NCBI RefSeq assembly: GCF_032854445.1
Contig: NC_088305.1
Span: 25,382,628 to 25,446,627 of the forward strand
Reading direction: 5' to 3'
DNA from: Liolophura sinensis
Taxonomy: Eukaryota > Mollusca > Polyplacophora > Chitonida > Chitonidae
DNA: 64,000 nucleotides
Each line of letters begins with the position of its first letter. Within the stretch, counting starts at the first letter, position 1. The notes under the pieces were generated by a model. It was given only the letters and a program-made list of their open reading frames with translations, had not been told where the DNA came from and searched no databases. A program made the translations under genes and the position numbers. This document shows, in pieces, positions 12,201 through 27,200 of the stretch.

Positions 12201-15200
12201 AAGTTTCCACTCAAATATAAGGTCAGTTTTATCGGTTGAGGAAACCAAAATGCATCTGTAAAGCTTGGTTCTCATGGAACCGGACATCCTCGCCAGCTGT
12301 GTGAGAATACGTCCACTGGCATCAGTGAAGGTGAAACGTGTTTAACTTTCCAAGTCAGCATCAGGAGAATAAACATCATGAGAATGACTGAACCTCTGGT
12401 TCTGCCTCACTCAACCTGCGGTCACAGGCGGCCGCAGTCAACCAGGAGATCCAGGCTTTAACCACTGTCCTGGCACCTGGCAAACCTGATCAAGGACAAA
12501 TTGGGGGCTATGAGAAGAACACTTTAACCATAAAAGCCAACAGATCTCCTTGCTTAGAAATTATTAGACCTGCTAGCTTGGCGTAAGCCAGCTTGCTTTG
12601 TGACCGTGGTGTAAGCTGTCTTTCTCTATTCACAGGGATATTCAGGAACATTGCATCCTCAAGGTACACTACTGTGATAGCAACGAACCCCAGAGGGTTA
12701 GAGAGTATACTAAAGTCCGCGGGAAGACTATACTCTCCCCACCACAAGCTGCAGGTGACCCCAGGTCACCAACATTCAGGGGAGACCACTCTGAGAAGAA
12801 CGGCATTGATCAGGTATTGTGCTTCATCTGTTTGGCTTGTTTAAATAGTAACATTATGACAGAAGGTTGAAAGAAATAACAAAAATGTTAAGCCTATATT
12901 CAAAATAAGTTTGACATTTTTGTCAAATTCATTTTTTTCATTTATTGAGATATCTAGAAAAAATTTTCACTGAAGTATATTTGGAGAGAAAACTGCTAAA
13001 TGTTTGATTTACATAGGTTTTTTTTTTTTAGTTTTTAATGTGCGTCATTATATCAGCTTAAAAGAAGAGAGTCTGATTTTGCAGAACATTTATATTCATT
13101 ATAATATAGAATACCCATGCGTGGAAAGGTCTGGCAGAAACATGCGGATGGTCATGGGCACTGCCATGTAAGTCAAATATTCTTGAGAATGTTGTAAAAC
13201 ACCAAATAAATAAATGAATAAATAAATATAGAAATACAAAATACATATTTACTTTCAGACATCTTCCAAGATCGCAAGCTTCCCGATTGCCAATTCAAAT
13301 TACCAACATCTCAGTAAAAGACCACAGCAAATGCGAGACCTTCCTGAAATCCGTTACCGACCTCTGACCCCTGATGTGGCACACACGTCACCGGAGGGGC
13401 GGTGGAGAGGACCCCCAATGGAGGAGCCAAGGCGGATGCTTCCAGAGCGGCCGTTTTCTCCCGATCGGTTGGCCTTAGGAACCATCCCAGAATACCGGCA
13501 ACCCTCTCCGGGGATGAAAAGGCACACATCACCACGTGCCGTGAGATCGGCACAGAGCACACCGACACCAATGGACAACACAGGACCTAGTTCAGGCCGA
13601 AGCACACCTACTGCTTCTCTTACAGCACCGCATCAGTATTCAAAGTATCGCTCCTTATCACCAACGGGCAGAAGTGCCCCCATCCCACATCGATCCCCGC
13701 CTGGGCAGTTTGTGCGAGACCGGACTGGTTACCATAGTGATGGGTCTCCACAAGTAAAACATGGCCCCGTCTTTCCTGCCCAAGCACCAGTGTATGTTGC
13801 TAAGGGAGCACGGGCAACCACTTGTTCAACTTTCTCTCCACAAAGGGCGACTGGGGCTCCTCCACCTAGTAAGTATACGTATACTACCTAAAATCGTTTA
13901 TAATTTCATGGACTGTGCCCCAGTTAATCTCCCAGCTGTACAAAGAGCAGTATAGAAAGGTGATTATGTGATTTACTGTTAATAACACATAATCGTATTG
14001 TGATTTTTCACCAACTTTAACATATAGGTGGTGAGAAATTCCATGAAAATTGAAAAAGTAGGTGATCATCTACCCCTTAATAATCGTGAATTTCGACCGG
14101 GACTAGCTTGCCCATTTTTCCTGATTTTGAAATTTCTGTTGAGTTTAGAAAAGTGTTTTGAGGTTTGCTTGAAACATGGGGTGATATTCCACTGGAAAAT
14201 TGTAAGCTTTAGCACCAAAAATAACATTTTTTGACATTTATTTGCCTCTAAAAACGCATGTTTGTAGATGAAATTTTAGGTCATTTAGGGTATGCGTTTC
14301 CTAAATTATTTATGAATTCAAATGTCAAAACCCACTAACTTATTCAAAATGCTGTAATATTGCAATTAATTTACAAGTAGTCACCATTTGAACAAAAGGA
14401 AAAGTTTCTGATAAATGTAGGCCCATTTTGCTTGCGTTTCACACATGTAAAGTGTGTCAGATGTGACCCACTGGATTTTCCATGCAGAATACAGGATTAA
14501 TTAGGTATGTCTTTGTCACATGGTGGTGACACAGGTCCCAACTGACTTGACCATTATGCTCTTGTAATAGATAAGTTTGCACACATATGGTCAGTACAAA
14601 GGCAGATATAAACAATGAGCTACACAGCGGGTGCCCAAATTATTTTGTAGATGGGAAAACTTCCCTGTTATTGTCTATGATCAAATGTTGGCAAAATCAT
14701 GGTGATGTTTGTCTACACCAGTTTATGTGTACCGCTTTCCATGTCACAAGATTAGGGCACTCATTTGAATATAGGCAGAACCTGAGCAAAATCCACTGCC
14801 TCTGGACCATGATTTGGCCATAGCCAAACTAGCGAGAGCTAGATTTGAACAAGCAACCTTACTGGTCTAAGGCTAATCACTTTCGTGGACCAATCAGTGA
14901 ATGCTTATTATTATAAACCACTGTTAATACATGACTCATGCCTGTGAGAAAATAATATTTATTTATTTATTTGATTGGTGTTTTACGCCGTACTCAGGAA
15001 TATTTCACTTATACAACGGCGGCCAGCATTATGGTGGGTGGAAACCGGGCACAGCCCGGGGGAAACCCACAACCATCCGCAGGTTGCTGCCAGACCTTCC
15101 CACTTACGGCCGGAGAGGAAGCCAGCATGAGCTGGACTTGAACTCAAAGCGAGAGAAAATAATATCTATATGGATTAATATGTGTATAAAAAATGTATAT

Positions 15201-18200
15201 TTTCCTTTTGCTAGGATCAGGGGAACCAGACATGAGGGAAATGCGAGACCCAAGAAATCCCAACCGAAACTCTCTGGTCTACGAACCTGTGGGCATCCCA
15301 CCTATTCCACGTCAGCCAATGGGAAGACCCGGTGTGGATCGGGGGGAGGGGCCAAGACGCCCGCAAAATCTCGGTCCGGCAAACTCGGTGTCAGACGGAC
15401 AGATTTGCCGAAGAAGCCAGAGTTACCGAATGCCGGGCGACCGTGCTGAGGTTAGAGGGCGACCTAGGAGTATGACCCCTCAGGCCACAGAATATGACCC
15501 TGAGGGAAAGTAAGGACAACTATCTTAGTGAGAGATTTAATGACAAAAAATTTTCTGTCGTAAATATATACACATGAATGTATGGATTCTTCTCCTCATG
15601 TGATAATATTTTGTGATATGTGCGATTATTTCTTCATTTATTTGATTGATATTTTATGCTGTACTCAAGAATAATTCACTTATATGATGACATCCAGCAT
15701 TAAAAAATCAGGGAAACTGGGCTGAGCCTGGAAGACACCCACAACCATCTGCAGGCTGCTGACAAGCCTTCAAACATCTGTGCTATTAAACATAGACTTT
15801 TTGAAAATCAAATGTAGTTGTTGGCGCATTACTTAGTAGTTATGAAAAAAGAGGCCCTTGTACATGTTCATGTTCTCTGGAAAGTATCCTTTTCTTTGCT
15901 TTTTGACTTTAGTTCATTCCATTTAACTAACGTATTTAAGGCTATTGGATATTTAACTGGGTCGGAAGCAACAAAATGTAAAGTTGTCTACTTATTCACA
16001 TATACTGAATTGTTGATCTATAAGAATATTTTCATGGAGTTCAAGCCTGGAAATTAGCTGGAGGACAAAGACAGTGTCCTGCACCAAATGATATTTTGAC
16101 AGGGGTCAACTCTTTGGCACGTGACCAGATTTCCATGTAAATAACAGTGTAACTTTTTTTAATAATGTGCGTAGCTGGATAATTTGATGAATACATCAGA
16201 CATCGATTACAAATATTATTTCCAGCCTTACAACTAACGTTAAATGAGAGAAATAATACTGATGTTATAGAAGCACCATAATATAGTATTCCAACAACCC
16301 GGTCATGGGTTTCCCCCCAGAGCCCAATTTCCTCCCAGAAGTGAAATATTCTTGAAAACACCAATCAAATAAATAAATAAATAAACAAACAAACAATACA
16401 GTAATGAACACTGCTAACCTATTTGCATATGTCACTCTCAGATTCCGTATTGAGAAGATGGAGGCACAGCTGGCAAACCTAACAGCATGGGTGCATTCAG
16501 CCGTTGTGCCCAATGGCACTGGGGACCCAGGTTCAAGGTCAAGTAGCTTGAGAAGTCTTCAATCAGGGAGCACTAAATCATCGTCTACATCTAGCAGTAA
16601 GTACACTCTGCTTCTCCCTATTTTCGGGACATGTGGTCTGCTCATTTTAGCCAGTATATATGTAATTATAGCAGGAATATTGGTTTTTTTTCTCTCTTTT
16701 CTCACATGGTTAGACCATCAAATGTACCCATATGTTCACTTTTCCAAAAGGCTGGTAAAGAAATGTAATGTTCTAGAACGAAACACTACTAATACCTGTC
16801 TCAAAAATTCGCAGAATTAGTGTACCCTCTATCAAGGTAGATAACTTCTGTCTGTGATTCATTGTACAACAGTTTGACTTCAAACTCTTTTGTCATTAAA
16901 GGTATGAACAGTCCTACTGTATCATGTGCCTTGTGAAAAATGTTAGGCAACTGTCGTTGACATTAGTTTACCAATCATATGTCTTACCACGTTCAAGACA
17001 TACAAATGACACCTATTTCCTTTAGGAACTTTAAGAAGTCTACAAATTTTTTTCTATCTGTTGGCTGAATTCTCAAAATTACTTTTTGTAAAACTTTTTT
17101 GCAGACACCTTTGCTATAGTAAATGTGATCAAAATTACTTGCTTTACATTGTTGACAGGTGACTTTAAGCAATAATAGTTTGAACCCGAAATCTCCCCTG
17201 TTTCAAATAATCCAGCTACAGAGTTTTTCTTCAAACTTCCTCATTCAGTAGATCTTAAACAGTGCAGTGCAATATTTTGTATCATGCAGTTAAGAGAAAT
17301 ATTTAGTGAATTTCTGTATTTTTCAAAAATGCTTCTAGCCTACATTCAGTTGAACAGCTAGAAAAAATGTTTAATTGTTTGCAGCCATGGGTCACTTAAA
17401 TTAATGTTTGAATTCTTTTGGTTCCTGTAATTCTTCAACCTTTTCGCATGTTAGCACGGTGTTTATTCAAGCATATTATGAAGACATTATTCTGTGATTA
17501 AGACTGATTATACTTTTTGTGAAGCCCTAAAACTGGCCAATCCAACCAGTGTAGTTTTGTCTTCAAAATCAAATCAAAAGTGTGCATAAATATCACACTG
17601 AACATTGTTCTTTCATATGTGAAAAGGTTGAGAAATGAGGGTACTGCATGTATCCTGGTGCAACCGTGTGCACTGTGTTATGTTTGATTGTTTTGTGCAT
17701 TCATAGTCAAATGTCGAATGTCTCAGCCCTAACTGTACGTCACTAATATCTTCTGCTTTTGAAAAAATTGTAATATAATAACACCTGTGTTCACATCTTA
17801 AAATGCACAAATTTTTGGTTCTGTGTTCTATTGAAAGCAAAGGGAGAGAGGTAGTAATAACCCTTATCAAACCCCTTGAAGGAGGCATAGAAAGGTACTA
17901 TAAAGAAAACTATGGTTTGAAGCAAAGTGAAGAAAAATATGTCCAAAAAATGAGAAAAGAAAATTTCAGTTTTTTATTTCTTAATAACCTCTCTTTTTTA
18001 TGCATACTCTCCAGAAATATTCGGAGATAATGTCATCAATGAACATAGTGGGAGTGCAGGACCTGCTCAGCGCCCCCATCTCGTGGTCTCCCATCCCTCA
18101 CCCCCATCCCAACCCCCCACCCCAACCCCCACTCCCATCCCCACCCATCCCAACACATTTAGACAACTACCACCTTTGCCACATCATATATTGTATATTA

Positions 18201-21200
18201 AGAAATAAAAAACCAAGGATAAGTTTTCAGATAAGTGAAATATTTTTGGGAAGCATTTTTTTACAAACATTTGTGCTCACATTACCTCCCTTTGCTGTCA
18301 AATTAAATGTGGAATTTCTTACAGTATTTAAATCACAAATTGTTACTTTGTTCTTGACCTAATTGTAGTGTTGCCCCTTGTTTGCTGTAGAATGTGATGA
18401 ACTTGCTCTGTGACTTTCTAACAAACTTTAACATGTTTGTAACATTTGTCATTTTCAGATACAATTGTAGTTCATCGATATGCTCAAGGTATTAACAAAT
18501 ACGGTTCAGTCGTAGCTTGCTACGTATGTAACATTAAGCTTGCTACGTATGTAACATTAAGCTTGCTACATATGTAACATTAAGTTAAGACTAGACATGT
18601 CTGTTGTAGCTGTTTACAACGTGGGTATATGGGATATAAATCTTGTTTGCATGTTTATAGATTATGATCGGTGAAAAGGGGAAATACCCTATAAAAAGAC
18701 TTCTAGAAAAGTCTTCCTGCTCTATTTAACATAATTCTTAGGTTCCAACTTCAGTTAAAACAGTTAAAAACAGGTTAAGAATTAATTGTGAGAAAACTAC
18801 AGCATTTGGCTGGCTACCTAACAAATCTCACAAGCCTATTTTGTGCCAGCTGGATTTGAACTCGTAACCTCCATATCCCCGAGCAGTGTGCAAATCTGTA
18901 CGTCTCGTGTGGAAAAGTTTGTCAGCCATTTGCCAAGGGTCGGTAGTTTATGTATGGCACTTCAATTTCCATCACCCATAAAACTGATCACTGTTCTTGA
19001 AAGTGGCGTTGAACATTTATTTATAGTATTGGTGTTTTACCATGTACTCAAGAATGTTTGGCTTTATAATACACGAAGGCAGACCATCATTGTTAAACTT
19101 TATGGAAAGTCTTATATAATAATTCACTATATTTCATGCACCTAAAGTTCAGTGTTTTTCAAGTGAGACATATTGTTTGATTTTGATCAATTCATTTATA
19201 TGTACATAACAGTGCCACATACGATTTTTTGTTAAATTTGAATTATTTCTTGTCAGAAAAACTCAAGTGCTGATATCGAAAGTATCCTTAATGTGCTTCT
19301 GAAAGTTCGTCCCTATATAACTAACTTAAGGTGAAATACATCATTTTTATTTATTTATTTGATTGATGTTTTACGCCGCACTCAAGAATATTTCACTTAT
19401 ACGACCACGGCCAGCATTATGGTGGGAGGAAACTGGGGAAAACCCATGACCATCTGCAGGTTGCTGGAAGGCCTTTCCATGAACGAAATACATTAATAGA
19501 TGTGCATGTGTAGACGTAAATCCCATTTATGGTGCATGCCTCATCTGTGTATTAAATTGTAGATGTTTTCCTTAATACATTGTGGACCCTTCCCTGTCAG
19601 TGCACTAATGACACTAACAGCATGCTAGCATGTTTCTGTTTGCATGTGAAGTATTATGGGGGCATAAATGCAAATCAAGTACTATACTGACCAATGAGAA
19701 CAAGGTACTTTTCCCGCTCATTGGCGACTCGGCTCCAATCTGATTTGACCATTGGTTCCTTTGTAGTATGTTCGTAGCACGTTTCTAGTCTGCTCACAGA
19801 ACGCTCTCCGCAAATGCAGGGATCAACAATAGACTGCAGAGTTAATAGGCCATAATTTTTATAGGCAGTTCCCTGCTATTAAGTCAAAATAACCTGGGCA
19901 GCCATTCACAGCTACCATTTGCAATACTGCGTTACTTTGGCCAGTCATGAAAATTCATACCCCTGGATTAAAACATTGCCAAAAAATTAATTGAACTTAC
20001 ATTAAAGTAAATTTTCAATTTATTCTTTTCATTTCTTTTTTTTTTGTTTAATTAATACTCTAATTATACATTCTAACTATCTTTTTTATTTAATTTTCAC
20101 TAGGTTTGAACGATCTATCAACAGCAACGAAGCACACTCAGACTATCTATCAGTCCCCGTTGATACTGTCGAAGGAGCTATCAAATGGCTTGTTGTTGTT
20201 GCACAAGCGCACAATTGAACTGAAAGTAGAGCTCAAAGGGTTGAGACGACTGCAGCAGCTGAATATGGAAGGGGCGCGCGAGTCGATTGATGAGGTGTAT
20301 GGGAAAATTAAGGTATTGTAACGATATACAATGTGGAAAGACCTATATACATGTACTTGAAAAGGACGATTTACAAACCAGGCCTTGTGGTTATCTCCAC
20401 TCATAAACCAACCCTTTGTCACACACATGTACAGTAAGTGGAAAATTCTAAAACACCCAATTAAAAACCGTAGGTCTATCAGCAACCTGCGGATGGTCGT
20501 GGGTTTCCCCCAGCTCTGCCCACTTTCCTCCCACCATAATGCTGGTCGCCGTCGTATAAGTGAAATATTCTTGAGTACAGCGTAAAACACCATTCAAAGA
20601 AATAAATAAACACCGTGCTGATGAATGAAAAAGAAAAGATGGCTTACTTTTTATATTAGCTAAATTGGAAATTCAGCTCACTAAAGCAAGATTTTAATTG
20701 TCGAACTTTAGTGCAACTACTTAATAATTGTGTTGATGAAATAGGGTTGGTTCATTCAACACGTACATGTATGGCACTGGCTTAATGCAAATAAAATGTA
20801 CAGTCTCTTGGAGTGTTCTTCCACCATAATGCTGGCTGCCATCATATAAGTGAAATCTTCTTGAGTACAGTGTAAAACAAATAACAAATAAATCAATATC
20901 CTGAAAGCACCATATGGGTTATAAGCCAATTTGTATCCATTCATGAGTACAAGGAAAGTTTGAGAAAGATACATTTTAAAGGCAAGCAAAGGTCAACCTT
21001 ATTCCAGTAGGATATCATTCTGCTGCCCAAATAAACCTCAAAAGACTTCTCTAACATCAGTAGAACTCAGAACTCTCAGAATCGGGGAAGTGGTAACTCA
21101 GAACCGGGGAAATGGTAAATCAGAATTGGGGAAATGGTAACTTAGAATCGGGGAAATGGTAACTCACTATCGGGGGAAATGATAACTCAGAACCGAGGAA

Positions 21201-24200
21201 ATGGTAAATCAGAATTGGGGAAATGATAACTTAAAATCGGGGAAATGGTAACTCACTATCGGGGGAAATGGTAACTTAGAATCGGGGAAATGGTAAATCA
21301 GAATTGGGGAAATGGTAACTTAGAATCGGGGAAATGGTAACTCACTATCGGGGAAAGTGGTAACTCAGAACCGGGGAAATGGTAAATCAGAATTGGGAAA
21401 ATGGTAACTTAGAATCGGGGAAATGGTAACTCACTATCGGGGGAAATGGTAACTCAGAACCGAGGAAATGGTAAATCAGAATTGGGGAAATGGTAACTTA
21501 GAATCGGGGAAATGGTAACTTACTATCAGGGGAAATGGTAACTTAGAATCGGGGAAATGGTAAATCAGATTTGGGGGAAATGGTAACTTAGAATCGGGGG
21601 AAATGGTAACTTAGAATTGGGGAATTGGTAACTTAGAACCGGGGAAATGGTAAATCAGAATTGGGGGAAATGGTAAATCAGAATTGGGGGAAATGGTAAC
21701 TTAGAATCGGAGGAAATGGTAACTTAGAATCGGAGGAAATGGTAAATCAGAATTGGGGGAAATGGTAACTAGGAATCGGAGGAAATTGTAAGACTTTTAT
21801 TTTTAGGTCATATACAGTTGCCTGAAAATCAAATTTTGATATATTATCTCAAAAGTTGCCAAGATTACGAGTATGGAATCCTCTGTAACATCCTGTCTGA
21901 TTTCTTCTTCCAGGTTGCCTTGACAACTGTACCCGGGGTTAACAATCGTCCAGTGAGGCAGCTGAGATTGGAGGTGGACACCGTATGTGACACATTTAGA
22001 CAAGACAAAGAGAGGGTCCAGAAACAGCTACAGTAAGCATTATGTCTACTCTGCCTGACAGCTCTCAAGGAGCAGTTCATGTGGTCCTAAACGAGTTTGT
22101 TGGCAGTTAAAACCACTTTGGTGGCCTAGTGGTTAAAACATCCGCCAAAATGTCAGGAGACCTGGGATCAAACCTAGGTCAGGTCATGAAGACTTTAAAA
22201 CTTGCCTGGCTTGGCACTCATACCTAAAGGTTAGGGCAAGGACACAGGACTGGTTGGCTCAGTATCAGTATAATGTGACGGGTGCAGTGTCATGTCTGGT
22301 GTCTTCAGCATGATACGTTAGTGGGCAGCAGCACTTTGGCGGCATGGATTCGCCCCGCCACAAGAATACACACACTGAATGACTCCTTCTTTCACCAATA
22401 TCTGAACATTGTCCTCATTTTTTTTTTTATAAAAATCTGTTATACATTGTAAAGGTTGACAATTATTTGCCAGTTACCAAAGACTGAATACATTCTTCAT
22501 TATTGTGTCAAACCATTGGGTTTAGTATGGGCTTGTACATGGGAAGGTCTGTTGGCAACCTACGGATGGTCATCGGTTTCCGCCAAAATGCTGGCTGTCG
22601 TCGTATAGATGAAATATTTTTGAGTGCCAATCAAAGAAGTAAATACTAAAGGCTATCTGGTTTTCTTTTTTTTAACCATGACTCTTGGCTATCCATTTTT
22701 CTCTAACCATGACTCTGAGCCATCAGATTTCATCTAATGATTCTGGGATATCAAGTTTCCTCTAACCATGACTGGGCTATCAGGTTTCCTCTAACCATGA
22801 CTGGGCTATCAGGTTTCCTCTAACCATGACTGGGCTATCAGGTTTCCTCTAACCTTGACCCTCGGCAATCAGGTTTTCTCTCACCATGACCCTGGGTCCC
22901 TGGGCAATGAAGCTTCCTCTAACCATGACCCTGGGCAATGGGGTTTCCTCTCACCATGATTCTGGGCTATCCAGTTTCCTCTAATCATGATTCTGGGTGG
23001 CTTAGTTCCTTCTAACCATGACTCTGGGCTATCCAATTTCCTCTAACCATGATCCCGGGCAATCAGGTTTCCTCTAACCATCACCCTGGAGAAATCAGGT
23101 TTCCTCTAACCATCACCTTGGAGAACCAGGTTTCCTCTAACCATCACCCTGGGCAATCAGGTTTCCTCTAACTATCACCCTGGAGAATCAGGTTTCCTCT
23201 CACCATGAACCTGACCATGATTCTGGGCTATCCAGTTTCCTCTAACCATTACTCTGGACTGTTTAGTTTCCTTTAATCCTGACTCTGGTGGTATCCATTT
23301 TCCTCAAAGCATTGGCCTTCTTTCCAAGAAACTTATTCAAAATAACTAAATCTATCAAATATGTCCTACCTGAGATTTGAATCCATCATTTTCATTCAAT
23401 AGTATGTAGTTATGGCCTTCAAATGTACAGGGGGCCTCCGTGGCTCATTTTGGTTAGCACGCTAGCGCAGCATAACGACCCAGGAGTCTCTCACCAATGC
23501 GGCCGCTGTGAGTTCAAGTCCAGCTCATGCTGGCTTTCTCTCTGGCCGTACGTGGGAAGGTCTGGCATAAACATGCGGATGGTCGTGGGTATTCCCCGGG
23601 TTCTGCCCGGTTTCCACCCACCATAATGCTGTTTGCCATCGTGTAAGTGAAATATTCTTGAGTACGGTGTAAAACATCAATCAGATAAATAAATAAATCA
23701 AATGTACATTTTTAGCTATGAGTGGAAGTTCATGAACTATTAATTAGTTCAATTTTAGATAATAACTATCATTGAATGAATGAATGAATGAATGAATGAA
23801 TGCTTGGGGTTAAACGTCGTACTTTACATGATTAGAGGAAACTTGGCAGGTCTGCCAGCAACCTGCGGATGGTCGTGGGTATTCCCCCGGGCTGTGCCCG
23901 GTTTACCCCCACCATGATGTTGCCCACCGTCATATAAGTGAAATATTCTTGAGCACAGCGCAAAACACCGATCAAACAAATAAATAAATCAATAAAGCCT
24001 AATACCCTGTCATTCCCAACTTTAACAGGAATGTTGGATTCTTGTTGATTTTTCAGTGATCTTGAGAAGTCTGTGGAGGAGATGAGAAATGATGTGATCT
24101 CGCGTCAGTGTCTGGTCAACATGTCGGAGGTGGAGGGGATGGCCTTAGCCCTCAGTCAGATCGCAAAGTCATTGGCTGATCTCAAAGGTACACTAATTCC

Positions 24201-27200
24201 TCAACCTTTTCACCTTTTTTAAAATAGTAGTTTTCAGTGCAGTTAATGCACATTTATAATTAGATTTTGGAGACAAAACTACATTGATGGGATTGGTCAG
24301 TTTCACAGCTTCACAAATGTCTATCTTATAAGTCAACTCAGAATAAAGCTTTAAGAATATGCTTGAATAAAAACCGTTTCTTTTTAAATGAGGGAAAACA
24401 CCATAATTTATGTATTTTTCTAAGTTGGGTGGGGTGGCAAATCCAACAGGACAGAAGCCAACACATGACTCAGTATTTTGGTTTATTCGAATGACTCTTT
24501 AAAATGCTTTAAATAAAACTGAAATCTTCAATTGTTTATTTCCTTGTGTCACATGTGAAGGTGCCACAGTACCCTACCTTGTGAAGCTTTTCAGTGGAAT
24601 TGGAAATGATTCTGTTGGAATATTTTTATTAGGAGGTTGTAAGATTTCAAAATTTGAAAAATCTGAGAAAAGAGTTTCTTCATTCTGGTTTGTGCATATG
24701 TGTGTAATTATTGTCACAAACACAGCACCAGTCACATGTACAGATGTGTTGTTTGATGAATTTATGTGGGGCAATTTGTAAAGTTGTGGAGAAGCAGTGG
24801 TTAGAACATTGTTGCAATTTCCATATTGTCATCGTCATACCATTTACTTCATGTAAAATGCACTGAAAATGCACATCATAGGCAACAATGATACTTCAGC
24901 TGTGGTTGATTGCCATAATAAAACTCACGGTCAAATCAATGAGGTAGTTCTGAATTCAACCTCTTTTATGACCGAAGGTAAAAAGAGTCCTGCAATATCA
25001 TGTGACCTGCCAAAACATAAGGCAAGTATTTCATCACAATTACTATAATATGGGTGTCTGAAAAACGCTCAATGAAGAAAATTTAGGAGCCAAACATTTG
25101 TGAATGTAAAAAGTTCCCGACGGAAAGAGGTATGTAGTTTGTACGCCTGGAACATGGTGAGAAAGTTGATAAGTAAGTTAATGTGAATGAAGATTACCAA
25201 ACATTCTTGACAGGTCACATGGTATGGAAGGACTTTTTTTTTTTTACCTTAAGCGGTGAAAAGGTTCAAACTCAAAATTCCAGTATTGATCTTCACTGAT
25301 ATGTAAATCATCATCATTGGTGTATGAAATCAAATGTAGATGTGTTTATACAGTATAGCTATTTCTAAGGTTGTTAATAAGGTCGGTTACCTCCCCTGAT
25401 CTTCAGTCCAATCAAATAGTGGTGCAAATCATCATCCAGATAAATGGACTTGGGCTGTGTATGTAGTGTGATTATATCTCTGTTATTCAGGCCGGTTACC
25501 TCCCCTGATTTCCAGCCTAAAGTCAGTGATGGCCGGTGAGATGGAGGTGGTTGTTGGAGAGGAGAAGTAAGTCATGTACCTGCCATAAGAAAAATTACCG
25601 AAAAAAGTGCATTCTTAGAGGAAAATAGAGGTCAGAAAATATTACTTTTGGTGCTGATAGAGGACATCATCCTGCCTTCAAATAAACCTCAAGACAATTT
25701 GCCCAGATGAGTAGAACTTTCAGAATTAGGGTAAGGGGTAACTTTGTTACGGATGGAATTCTGCTAATATACATTAACCTTAGTACAGGCAAGCAGGAAA
25801 ATTCATGTACATTCTAACAGGACAAGATGAGTATTTGCCAAGGGAACTGGGAAAAGTTTATCATGGGGAAAAGCGAGTCTTGGAAGTGAGGTAATTAAGT
25901 CTGGGAATAGGGAAAAGGCAAGTATGGGGAAAGGCAAATTATCGGAAATAAGAAAATGAATTATAGGAAGTGGGAAAGAAAAACAAAGCCTTGGAATTGT
26001 ATTGAGAGTGAGACATACATGTAGGAGACCAAATCATAAGATAGAGATTGTTAAATTTTGAGAACTTTAGTACATCCTTTCCCTGTAGAGTTTTAAAAAC
26101 TTTAAAGCAAAGATCTGATGATTCCAAAAAATGTTTGACTTCCCTTTTTATCGGAACAGATTTGTGAAGGAAGAACCAGACAGTATTGAAACATGTTTTC
26201 GAAAGTGCAAGAAATTGACAGGAACGCTCTTCACCATGAAACGGTAAGTTTTACCGATAGACTTCAAGATATGGTAATTTTTCTTCTAAAAAGTTTCAAA
26301 TTTTACTCAAGACCCTCTGGTTTGCTAAACACATTACAAAGACACTGCCACGGAAAACAAAAAAAAAAAAGAATTTACTATTAAACCACAATACAATAGA
26401 GGGCAAAACCAGAATTGGAAAAGGATCACACCTAACTGATGAAATATGGCCTCTTGTCAATTTACCTGAATTAGAGTTGTATTCATGTAATTTCTTAAAT
26501 ATTTGCAAATTACACCTGTTTAATAGAGCTCTCAATCTTTAGATCTTCAATTTTATGGCCATGCTACAGTCCATGATCATTTGACTGATGTTGTTCTTGA
26601 AAACGGCTTTTTCTGACTTGATACAACCAGTTACCTGGCAAGGTTCACAGCTTTGTTTATAGCTCTGCTATTTCTGCATCATTCAAAAACCTGAATGTCG
26701 TACATGATATAAAAGGAACAGCGGCATATGTGGCTAAATAATATTTCAGAGTGGGATATAAGTAAGACCTTTGTTTCTCGTTTATAAGTTTTTTTTATTA
26801 AATGTTTGCATTGGGTTTACCTTTTGTTTATCCATGAAGTATTTTCTTCACGCTTTTGGACCAACACCAGTCATAGCAAGGGATTTTGATTTCATTTTCT
26901 CTCTATGTGCTTGTCATCCATTACTCCTTAATGAAACGTTTAGATTGTACAATGTAATACCTGCACCCTTTCAGGTTGGCATCGGTCCAAGAGCAACGCC
27001 CGCCTCAAATTCCTGTGTTTGGTGGGGACCGTTCAGAGAGAGCCAAGAAATCCACTGTGTTTGAAAACATTCAGTGTGTGGTGCCAAACCATGATGCTCG
27101 TCTGCAGAGCTTAGAGGTCAGTCCAAGATCATTCTTCAGTTAAATGTTTCTGTGAGAGTTAATCCTGAATAATTAGCTGTATTTGCACCAGACGGACAAT

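Noticed and set aside
14931..15449. 172-aa plus-strand frame across a SINE and an SRCIN1-like exon
   Set aside because: The first half is the antisense SINE reading that recurs in this window as a YLFDWCFTPYSRIFHLY-like peptide, and the second half is the wrong frame of the real exon 15215-15509.
21066..23300. CRISPR-like arrays
   Set aside because: Repeats are contiguous with no unique spacers, lie in introns of an animal gene and vary in length; they are minisatellites.
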